Below, piece by piece: positions 7,300-14,870 of a stretch of DNA of 64,000 nucleotides. Source of the stretch: Kibdelosporangium sp040675465 (GTDB lineage: Bacteria; Actinomycetota; Actinomycetes; Mycobacteriales; Pseudonocardiaceae); NCBI RefSeq assembly GCF_040675465.1, contig NZ_JBFAPA010000014.1, positions 62,001 to 126,000 on the forward strand, read 5' to 3'. The translations under genes and the position numbers were made by a program. Within the stretch, counting starts at the first letter, position 1. Each line of letters starts with the position of its first letter. Below the pieces are notes generated by a model that was given only the letters and a program-made list of their open reading frames with translations, ran no database searches and was not told where the DNA came from.

Positions 7300-9946
7300 G
7301 CAGCTGCGGCGGCTGCGGGCGCTGCTGGCCGAAGCCCAGCGCGGTCACCCGCGGGTGGTGCTGGTCACTGGGGAACCTGGTATTGGCAAGACCCGGCTGC
7401 TCGAGGACCTGGCGGACTACGCCGCAACCCTCGGCTGCACAACGATGGCCGGCCGGGCGGCCGAGTTCGAGGAGGTTCCGTTCGGTGTCTTCGCTGACGC
7501 ACTGGCCCCGGCCTGGCGGCCACCAACGTCCGATGTGGACAGTGACAGCCACCGGCTCTACCGTGAGGTCACCAGCCTGCTCGGCGACCTCACGCCGGAG
7601 CGGGGTCTGTTGGTGGTATTGGACGACCTGCACTGGGCCGACGACGGTTCGATCGGCCTGATCGACTACCTGCTGCGGCACCCGCCGCCGGCGCCGATTC
7701 TGTTCGCGCTGGCGCTCAGGGAACGACAGGCGCCGATCAGTCTGCTGGGGACGCTCGCCCGGGTGCCGGTCGTCATCGACCTGCCACCGCTGTCCCCGGC
7801 CGAGATGGACGAGCTGATCCCGGCGGGCACAAGCGCGCCTCGCCGGGCGGAACTCCACCACGGCAGCGGTGGAAACCCGTTCTACTTGGGCATTTTGCTG
7901 CGAGACGCGTCGAACACCGACGGTTCGACGGCCCTGCGGGGTGAACTGGCAGCATTGTCCACTTCGGAGCAAGGGCTCGCGCGCGCGGCCGCGATCGCCG
8001 GTGACACGTTCGACCCCGAGCTGCTTTCGGCGGTTGCGAGAGTTCCGGTCCCCACGGTGTTGAGTGGCTTGGACGAGCTGGCGCGGTGTGATCTGGTGCG
8101 ACCGGATGGGGCTCGCCGGTTCCGGTTCCGGCATCCCCTGCTGCGCAACGCGGTCTACCACACGGTCGATGCCGCAGCCCGGCGCGAAGGACACGCCAGG
8201 GCCGCCGGTCACCTGCGCGAACGAGGTGCGGACGCGACCGCTCGGGCCCACCACGTCGAACGAGCCGCCCGGCCCGGCGATGAGGACGCGGTCACCATCC
8301 TGGTCGAAGCCGCCGAGCACGTCCTGGCCACGGTTCCGGCCCTGGCCGGACACTGGTTCGAGGTCGCGGCCGACCTGGTGCCCGCCGGGCCGAAGCGGGC
8401 CGGGCTCATCCTGCGGCAGGCCGCCGCGATCGGCGCGACCGGCGACTTCGCCCGCAGCCGCGACCTCGCGAAGTCAGTCCTCAACGACCTCGTCGCCGAC
8501 CACAACCTGTACGCGGGCGCGGTCACGTTGTGCGCCACCATGGAACGCTCGCTGGGCAACCTGGACGCCGCGGCCGCGTTGCTGCACAAGGCATTGAGCC
8601 AGGTGGACGAGGACTGCCTGGGCGCGGGATTGCTGAAGGCGGCTCTTGCCGAGGCGTACGCCCGGGCGGGGAGGTTGCTGGAGTCGCTGGACTGGATCGT
8701 GCAGGCGCGGCAAAGCGCGGAAGGGCGGGCAGATCTGGCCATCGTCGGCGCCGGTGCGGCCGCCTTGATGGCGTTGGGCCATGCCTACGCGGGCGATTTC
8801 TCGGTCGCACAAGCCCAGCTCGACTACGCGGTTCCGTTGCTGGACGGCATCACCGACCGGGATCTGGCCGCGCACCTGCCCGTCGTGGGCCTGGCGTGGG
8901 CAGAGGTCGCGGTGCACCGGTTCGAGGACGGACGGCGCCACTTCGCCCGAGGCGTCACGATCGCCCGCCGGACCGGGCAGCACATCACGTTGGCATCATT
9001 GCTGACTGGGCTGGCCGGCGCGGAGATCTGGCTCGGCAGGCTGGCTGAGGCGGGCGACCACGCGGCCGACGCGACCGAGTTCGCACGGGCACTGAACGAT
9101 CTGGAGACGATTCCGCTGGCGTTGGGCTGTCAAGCGGAAGCGGCCTACATGCGTGGGGACCTGGCCGCTGCCAAGGCGTATGCCCTGGAGGCGATCCAGA
9201 AGCGCCCGGACACGGTGTTCCTGTGGTCCGGGTTCGCCGAAGCCGTGCTGGCCAAGGTGATGCTGGCTGAAGGCGACCCAGCTGGCTGCGTCGAGCAGTT
9301 GCTGGCGGCCGGGGGAGGCCCAGAGCTGTCCACCTACGCGCCGGGGATGCGGGCGCCCTGGTACGACGTGCTCGTCCAGGCCGAACTCGCGCGCGGCAAC
9401 ATCGAAGCGGCCACCGGATGGGCAGACCGAAGCCAGGCAATGGAAGCGGTGTTCGGCGCCAAATACACCCACGCGATCTCCCAGGCGCGCTTGCAAGTCG
9501 CCATGGGCGACTACGGGAGCGCCATCGACTTCGCCACGTTCGCTCTGGAGTACGTGGTCGCCATCGGAGCCGGTGTCGTGGAAGCGGATCACCGCCGGGT
9601 GCTTGCCGCTGCCCTGGCAGGCGCGGGAAGGATCGACGACGCCGAAGAGGAGCTTCGGCGCGCCAAGGCATTGCTGGCCGAACGCGGCGCGATCCGGATG
9701 CACGCCGAGGTCGTGGCCGATCAGCGCAAGGTGGCGGCGGCGCGGCCACGGTCCAACGGTTGCGGGCTGACCAACCGGGAACGTGAGATCGCCGGCCTGG
9801 TCGCGGCCGGACGGACCAACCAGCAGATCGCCACCCAGCTCGCGATCAGCCCCCGCACCGTGGAGAACCACCTGACCAGGATCTTCGCCAAGTTCGGGGT
9901 GACCTCGCGGGCCGCGGTGGCCGGCCGGCTGGCCCAAGATACGTAA
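7250..9946 (+). CDS. LAL-type LuxR family transcriptional regulator (full-length ATPase)
   Basis: 898 aa from the GTG at 7250; an ATG at 7217 is an alternative. Either start overlaps the preceding LAL gene by 50-80 nt. Order: AVGRGEQLRRL, Walker A GEPGIGKT, Walker B VVLDDLHWADD, a long TPR-like middle, then a C-terminal LuxR HTH (LTNREREIAGLVAAG to ISPRTVENHLTRIF). The overlap with a complete upstream HTH argues for two proteins rather than one frameshifted gene. The pair may act together on the tailoring operon (inference). Confidence 0.85.
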   Translation: MAAPPSPPSSPAVGRGEQLRRLRALLAEAQRGHPRVVLVTGEPGIGKTRLLEDLADYAATLGCTTMAGRAAEFEEVPFGVFADALAPAWRPPTSDVDSDSHRLYREVTSLLGDLTPERGLLVVLDDLHWADDGSIGLIDYLLRHPPPAPILFALALRERQAPISLLGTLARVPVVIDLPPLSPAEMDELIPAGTSAPRRAELHHGSGGNPFYLGILLRDASNTDGSTALRGELAALSTSEQGLARAAAIAGDTFDPELLSAVARVPVPTVLSGLDELARCDLVRPDGARRFRFRHPLLRNAVYHTVDAAARREGHARAAGHLRERGADATARAHHVERAARPGDEDAVTILVEAAEHVLATVPALAGHWFEVAADLVPAGPKRAGLILRQAAAIGATGDFARSRDLAKSVLNDLVADHNLYAGAVTLCATMERSLGNLDAAAALLHKALSQVDEDCLGAGLLKAALAEAYARAGRLLESLDWIVQARQSAEGRADLAIVGAGAAALMALGHAYAGDFSVAQAQLDYAVPLLDGITDRDLAAHLPVVGLAWAEVAVHRFEDGRRHFARGVTIARRTGQHITLASLLTGLAGAEIWLGRLAEAGDHAADATEFARALNDLETIPLALGCQAEAAYMRGDLAAAKAYALEAIQKRPDTVFLWSGFAEAVLAKVMLAEGDPAGCVEQLLAAGGGPELSTYAPGMRAPWYDVLVQAELARGNIEAATGWADRSQAMEAVFGAKYTHAISQARLQVAMGDYGSAIDFATFALEYVVAIGAGVVEADHRRVLAAALAGAGRIDDAEEELRRAKALLAERGAIRMHAEVVADQRKVAAARPRSNGCGLTNREREIAGLVAAGRTNQQIATQLAISPRTVENHLTRIFAKFGVTSRAAVAGRLAQDT

Positions 9947-10033
9947 TCTCCCCCATGTTAAGCGGCGGGGTCCCGCGAGATCGTCTCTCTCGTCACCATG
10001 ACAGAAGTTGTTCCGAGAGAGGGGAACCACTCC

Positions 10034-10459
10034 ATGCGGATGAGAATGGCCGGGCTGCTCGCGGGTCTCGTCGCCGCCCTCGGTGTGCTGACCGTCGGAG
10101 CCGGCTCGGCGTCCGCCGCGTCCAGCTCCACCGTGCCGGTGGACATCACGTTCTACCAGAACGGCCACTACCCGGCGTACGCCGACATCTGGGCCTACGA
10201 CGTGAACAACAACCTGATCGGCCACGTCTGGTCGGGCACCCAGTGGGAGGGCAGCCAGACGATCCTGACCGTGCCGGCCGGCACCTCGACGGTCTCCGCG
10301 CTGATCAGGATGGACCCGCTGGGCAACACCATCCACCAGCAGACCATCCACGACTGGTGGAACTTCTCGTGCAGCAAGTCCAACGAGCGGCCGACCTACT
10401 ACGTGGGCGGCTTCCCGTGGAGCCCCGACCACTACGACCTGCACTGCAAGAAGTACTAG
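10034..10459 (+). CDS. secreted protein of unknown function
   Basis: 141 aa. I chose the ATG at 10034 because GAGAGGGGAACC precedes it and it begins a clean signal peptide: MRMRM, a hydrophobic core, then cleavage after SASA. The mature part is about 115 residues, rich in Tyr/Trp, with two late cysteines (FSC and LHC) that could form a disulfide. It resembles small secreted beta-rich actinomycete proteins, but I cannot assign a family. A strong terminator follows directly, so it is transcribed as a single gene. Confidence 0.8.
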   Translation: MRMRMAGLLAGLVAALGVLTVGAGSASAASSSTVPVDITFYQNGHYPAYADIWAYDVNNNLIGHVWSGTQWEGSQTILTVPAGTSTVSALIRMDPLGNTIHQQTIHDWWNFSCSKSNERPTYYVGGFPWSPDHYDLHCKKY

Positions 10460-10467
10460 TGCGGGTG

Positions 10468-10504
10468 ACGGGCCTGAGCATCCCCCCAGCTCAGGCCCGT
10501 TTTT
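10468..10504 (+). terminator. rho-independent terminator
   Basis: Perfect 12-bp stem (ACGGGCCTGAGC at 10468-10479 with its complement at 10489-10500), a 9-nt C-rich loop and a TTTT tail. It sits 8 nt after the secreted-protein stop and insulates it from the PI-PLC-like gene. Confidence 0.9.
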
Positions 10505-10526
10505 CCTGGCCAGGAAAGGAGCATCG

Positions 10527-12470
10527 ATGCGGATCCGGGTCGCCGGGCTCGTCGCCGCGCTGGTGGCCAGCGCGTTCGCCGCGGCCCCGCAGGCGACGGC
10601 CGAGCAGTTCCCGCGGTACAACGAGGTCTACGGCGTCGCGACGCACAACTCGTACTGGGTCAACCGGTCCGACAAGGCCGACTTCTTCGCCAGCGGCACC
10701 CAGGAGCTGCTGTCCGACCAGCTGCTGCACGAGCACATCCGCGGCCTGGAGCTGGACATCCACTCCGAGGGCGCGCCGGCCGGGCGCTGGAAGGTCTACC
10801 ACACCTCGGATTCCGAGGACTTCACCTGCCGGTACCTCGACGACTGCCTGCAGCTGCTGCGCAACTTCCAGTACGCGGTGCCGCGGCACGAGGCCGTCAA
10901 CATCATGATCGAGCTCAAGAACGTCGTGCCCCACACGGGTGCGACCTTCCCGGGTATCCCGGTCAACGCGCAGTTCAACGACACCCACACGATCGACCAG
11001 CTCGACGACACCCTCCGCCAGACGCTGGGCTCGTCGCTGTACACCCCGGCCGACTTCCTGTCCCGGTGCACCCCGGACAGCACAATGGTGTCCTGCATGG
11101 ACTCCAAGGGCTGGCCGACCGTGGACCAGCTGCGCGGCAAGTTCATCGTCAACGTGATCGGCAACTGGAGCACCGGCGGGGCCGACTGGGTCCGGTACGC
11201 CACCACCGATCCGGCGCACCGGGCGGCTTTCCCGATGCAGTCGGTGTTCGAGGTCGACCCCACCTGCACGGCGAGCTGGCTCACGCCGTCACGTTCGGAT
11301 GTCGCCGCGAACGGGACCCGGGTCTTCGGCCTGGACTCCGCCGGGCGTCCGACGGATCAGTTCTGCGTTCGTGACATCAGCGACTTCGACCCGTCGCCGC
11401 CGATCGACGCCGCCGCCCGGCAGGCGGCATTCCAGGCGTCGGTGTTCTGGCAGCTGGAGGACATCGGCCCGAACGGCTCCGCCAGGGCCGCGACCTTCCT
11501 GCAGCACAACGGGGTTGTCCGTGGCACCGACAGCTACGACTATCGCCCGGGCTGCGATGCCTACTCGTGGCAATGTCAGGACGGCCGGATCGATGCCGGG
11601 TACCAGTTCGTCCAGACCGACTACCCATGGCATTTCCTCGGGAACGCCGATGCGTCGCAACGGCTCCAGCGCCGCGATGGTGTGGCGGTCCGTGAGCCGG
11701 GTTCGAAGCTGTACGTCCACACTGGACCTTCACCGGCGTACTGGCCTTACGTGTACGACAACGCGCCTGCGACGTCCAAGCGGTGGCTGGAGACGACCGT
11801 GTCCACGACGCGGAATGGCGACACGTGGGGCAAGGAGACCAACTGGGGCGTGTTCGTCAAGGACGTGCTCAAGACCTGCCCGGCACCGGGTGTGGACAAC
11901 CAGAGCAGCTGCACGAACTACGCCCGCCGCGCTCAGGACGGCGGCGACGGCAGCCTGCGGGCCGCGTCGGCGGACGGGTCGAGCTGGATCCAAATTGGAC
12001 GGCAGAAGACCACCCAGCCGGGACCCAGTTTCTACCAGGAGAGCGTGGGTCTCTACATCAGGGCCGCCAGTCACGGCAAGATCATCCTCGACACCAAGCT
12101 GCTCGCTCCCCGCTACGGCCCGTGCCGTAGTGACCAGGATCCCAACTCCGACGGCGTTTCCTGGGTGTGCATCGGCAGCATGATCGCGATGTCGATTGAC
12201 AACCGCGGCAACGGATCCACCGTGCGGGTGTACTCCGCGGGCCGGCTCACCACGACCGGAACCCCTGACTGGCACGAGATCGCGAACCAGGAGCTCGACA
12301 CCCCGTTGACCACACAGGGTCTGAGCGCACTGGGCGATGTCCTCTACGCCGGGCTGCGGCGTGGAACCAACCTGTGGCCGGACGGGTCGATGCGCGAGAT
12401 CACGGTGGCCGACCTGCCGGGTCGCGGAATCCCCGCTGGCGCAACGGTCACGGATCTGTCCGCGCCGTGA
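10527..12470 (+). CDS. secreted PI-PLC-like phosphodiesterase
   Basis: 647 aa. A signal peptide (MRIRVAGLVAALVASAFAAA..., cleavage near ATA/EQF) precedes a PLC-X-type TIM-barrel. GVATHNSYW holds the first catalytic His, LELDIHSEG the acidic metal-binding segment and WKVYHTSD the second His. Cysteine-bearing spacer segments and a C-terminal beta-rich half of about 300 residues follow. This pattern fits the calcium-dependent phosphoinositide-specific PLC-like family, which cleaves phosphoinositides or GPI-type lipids outside the cell. AGGAAAGGAG is a good RBS. The 3' end overlaps the convergent ROK gene by 23 bp. Confidence 0.85.
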   Translation: MRIRVAGLVAALVASAFAAAPQATAEQFPRYNEVYGVATHNSYWVNRSDKADFFASGTQELLSDQLLHEHIRGLELDIHSEGAPAGRWKVYHTSDSEDFTCRYLDDCLQLLRNFQYAVPRHEAVNIMIELKNVVPHTGATFPGIPVNAQFNDTHTIDQLDDTLRQTLGSSLYTPADFLSRCTPDSTMVSCMDSKGWPTVDQLRGKFIVNVIGNWSTGGADWVRYATTDPAHRAAFPMQSVFEVDPTCTASWLTPSRSDVAANGTRVFGLDSAGRPTDQFCVRDISDFDPSPPIDAAARQAAFQASVFWQLEDIGPNGSARAATFLQHNGVVRGTDSYDYRPGCDAYSWQCQDGRIDAGYQFVQTDYPWHFLGNADASQRLQRRDGVAVREPGSKLYVHTGPSPAYWPYVYDNAPATSKRWLETTVSTTRNGDTWGKETNWGVFVKDVLKTCPAPGVDNQSSCTNYARRAQDGGDGSLRAASADGSSWIQIGRQKTTQPGPSFYQESVGLYIRAASHGKIILDTKLLAPRYGPCRSDQDPNSDGVSWVCIGSMIAMSIDNRGNGSTVRVYSAGRLTTTGTPDWHEIANQELDTPLTTQGLSALGDVLYAGLRRGTNLWPDGSMREITVADLPGRGIPAGATVTDLSAP

Positions 12471-13542
12471 CGATGGCCGAGCGGAGCCGCTCGATGGCGT
12501 GACTGCGGGCGCCGGTCATCGCGGGGTCGGTGACCTGCGCGGAGGTCACGGTGACCGGCCGTGGGGTCCGGGCCATGGCGGCGTCGATGTCCGGCGCCAG
12601 GCCCGGGCCCCATTCGCCACCGATCACGGCGATCTCTGGGTCCACGATAGACACTGCGGCCGTCAAAGCGCCCGCCACCGCACGGACAATGACGTTCTGG
12701 ATGTCTGGGCCGGTGGCTCGCAGCGCGTCGACGTCGATCGCCGCGGTGCCCGGCCGGTGCAGGCCGAGAACCGCGAACACCTCGGTGAGCGGCATGGCGG
12801 TGCCGTCCGGTCCGGTGGTGAACACGTGGGCGATCTCGCCCGCCACGCCCCGATAGCCGCGCCGCACCTCACCGTCGCTGACCACCGCGAACCCCAATCC
12901 CTCGCCCAGATGCAAGTAGACGAAGTCGCGAATGCCTTGCGCGCAGCCCGATTCGTGTTCGGTGCGCGCGGACCAGTTGACGTCGTTGTCCACCAACACC
13001 TGGCCGTCGACGAAGGGCCGCAGCAGCGCCACCGGGTCGAGCGTGCCGACCAGGAATGGTGCGTCCGGCAGGTGCACGAGACCGCCGGTCCGGCGATCGA
13101 CCGGATCCGCCGCGCTGACGACCGCGGTCCGCACGTTCCCGGCGGCGAGGTCGCGGCCCACCCGCACAACCGCCTCGGCGACACCGCTTTCCACCGCGGG
13201 ACGGCCCACCGGCGCGGAGGCCGAGGCGACCACCGAGCCGAACGCGTCGACGAGTTCGCCGCGGACCCCGGTCGGGGCGATGGCAACGACCATCGCCACG
13301 CCGATGTCGTCCGCGAGCGTGTAGTAGGAACCCACCCCGCCGCGGCCGGTCGTGCGCTCGCCGGTGTCCACCAGCAGGCCCGCCTCGACCAGCCGCCGCA
13401 CGCTCTCCGAGATCGTCGGCTTGGAGATGCCGGTCTCCGCGGCGACCTGGGCGCGGGTGGCCCGCCCGGACCGCATCAGCGCCCGCAGCACGTGCTCGTC
13501 GGTGATCGACCGGAGCAGGTCCAGGCTGGGTTTGAAGGACAC
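12448..13542 (-). CDS. ROK family transcriptional regulator
   Basis: 364 aa. An N-terminal winged HTH (ATRAQVAAETGISKPTISES) is followed by an ROK/actin-like ATPase fold: LVDNDVNWSARTEHESG, YLHLGEGLGFAVV and the GVAGEIAHV loop. The cysteine zinc motif normally after that loop (CxCGxxGC) is absent, so zinc-stabilised sugar sensing is unlikely to be canonical. It is divergent from a DUF1479 gene, with repeat elements in the 86-bp gap, so it most likely represses that gene and itself. The ligand is unknown. Confidence 0.88.
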   Translation of the reverse strand: MSFKPSLDLLRSITDEHVLRALMRSGRATRAQVAAETGISKPTISESVRRLVEAGLLVDTGERTTGRGGVGSYYTLADDIGVAMVVAIAPTGVRGELVDAFGSVVASASAPVGRPAVESGVAEAVVRVGRDLAAGNVRTAVVSAADPVDRRTGGLVHLPDAPFLVGTLDPVALLRPFVDGQVLVDNDVNWSARTEHESGCAQGIRDFVYLHLGEGLGFAVVSDGEVRRGYRGVAGEIAHVFTTGPDGTAMPLTEVFAVLGLHRPGTAAIDVDALRATGPDIQNVIVRAVAGALTAAVSIVDPEIAVIGGEWGPGLAPDIDAAMARTPRPVTVTSAQVTDPAMTGARSHAIERLRSAIVTARTDP

Positions 13543-13553
13543 GGGGGCATTCT

Positions 13554-13616
13554 AGTTAGGAGTCTTGCCTGGATCCGGCCGACTCGCTATCGTCGAACCA
13601 GTTAGGAGACCTTACT
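13554..13616. promoter_or_regulatory. paired operator-like repeats for the ROK regulator
   Basis: AGTTAGGAG occurs twice in the ROK/DUF1479 gap, at 13554-13562 and 13600-13608, 46 bp apart. The second copy continues into an imperfect palindrome (AGTTAGG-AGA-CCTTACT). One copy abuts the ROK start and the other the DUF1479 RBS, as expected for a shared operator. AGTTAGGA-type sites resemble those described for other actinobacterial ROK repressors. Confidence 0.6.
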
Positions 13617-13628
13617 GAAGGAGTCCGG

Positions 13629-14870
13629 ATGCCTGTCTGGCAGACCACGCCCACCGACCTGCCTGCGGCGATCCGCGAGGTCAAGGCCGCGTTGCGGGAC
13701 CGGATCGAGTCGTCCGGCCGGAGCGTCGACGAGGTGTTCGCGGTCGTCTCGCGGCGGATCGCCGACCGGGTCGCCGAGATCGACGCGGACCCGGAGGTCT
13801 GGCCGGTGATCGAGTACGCCGACATCGAGAACGGCACGGTCACCCCGGCTCAGCTGGCCAAGCTCAAGCGGCGCGGCTGCCTGGTGGTCCGCGGCCACTT
13901 CCCCCGCGAACAGGCGCTGGCCTGGGACGCCGGGATCATGGACTACGTCGAGCGCAACCACTTCTTCGAGACCTACCGCGGTCCCGGCGACGACTTCTTC
14001 GGCACCGTCGACTCCAAGCCGGAGATCTACCCGATCTACTGGTCGCGGGCGCAGATGCAGGCGCGGCAGAGCGACCGGATGGCCCGCGTCCAGTCGTTCC
14101 TGAACTCCTTGTGGCGCAACGAGTCCGACGGCGTCCAGTGGTTCGACCCGGACCGCGGCGCGCTGTATCCCGACCGCATCCGCCGCCGTCCGCCCGGCAC
14201 GAACTCCGGCGGCCTGGGCACCCACCTCGATCCCGGCACGCTCGACCTGTGGATGACCCGCGAGTACCAGACCGCGTTCCGCCACCTGTTCGACGGCAAC
14301 GTCGAGGCCTACGACCCCTGGGACGCCGCCCACCGCACCACCGGCCCGCAGTACCCGGGATCGACGATGTGTTCGGCGTTCCGCACCTTCCAGGGCTGGA
14401 CCGCACTGTCCGATATGGACCGTGACCAGGGCGTCCTGCACACCGTTCCGATCCCCGAAGCCATGGCGTTGCTGATGTTGCGCCCACTGCTCACCGACGT
14501 CCCCGACGACGACATGTGCGGCGTCACCGTCAACCAGGTCTTCCCGGCCACCGAGAAGTGGCACCCCGAGCTCCTCCGAGCCCTCACAGGCATTCCCGAC
14601 ATCCACGCGGGCGACTCCGTCTGGTGGCACTGCGACATGATCCACAGCGTCGCCCCCGTCACCGACCAACAAGGCTGGGGCAACGTCATGTACATCCCCG
14701 CCGCCCCTTGGTGTCCACGCAACGAACGCTATGCCCACCAGGTCCGCGACGCGTTCCGCACCGGCTCGAGCCCCTCCGACTTCCCGCCGGAGCATTACGA
14801 ACGCGACTGGGCCGGCCGTTTTCCCGAGTCCGACCTCAACGACACCGGCCGCCGCGGCATGGGGATCTAG
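13629..14870 (+). CDS. DUF1479 family putative Fe(II)/2-oxoglutarate dioxygenase
   Basis: 413 aa, the usual DUF1479 (YbiU-like) length. GLGTHLDPGTLDLWM supplies a candidate HxD pair and WWHCDMIHSVAPV a candidate distal His of the iron triad; the substrate is not known for the family. The RBS is GAAGGAG. It is divergent from the ROK repressor and probably controlled by it. The stop overlaps the end of the convergent NB-ARC/TPR gene by 4 bp. Confidence 0.88.
   Translation: MPVWQTTPTDLPAAIREVKAALRDRIESSGRSVDEVFAVVSRRIADRVAEIDADPEVWPVIEYADIENGTVTPAQLAKLKRRGCLVVRGHFPREQALAWDAGIMDYVERNHFFETYRGPGDDFFGTVDSKPEIYPIYWSRAQMQARQSDRMARVQSFLNSLWRNESDGVQWFDPDRGALYPDRIRRRPPGTNSGGLGTHLDPGTLDLWMTREYQTAFRHLFDGNVEAYDPWDAAHRTTGPQYPGSTMCSAFRTFQGWTALSDMDRDQGVLHTVPIPEAMALLMLRPLLTDVPDDDMCGVTVNQVFPATEKWHPELLRALTGIPDIHAGDSVWWHCDMIHSVAPVTDQQGWGNVMYIPAAPWCPRNERYAHQVRDAFRTGSSPSDFPPEHYERDWAGRFPESDLNDTGRRGMGI

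Noticed and set aside
7200..7310. Frameshift joining the two LAL genes into one protein
   Set aside because: The first gene ends with a complete HTH and the second has its own complete ATPase and HTH; two overlapping genes fit better.
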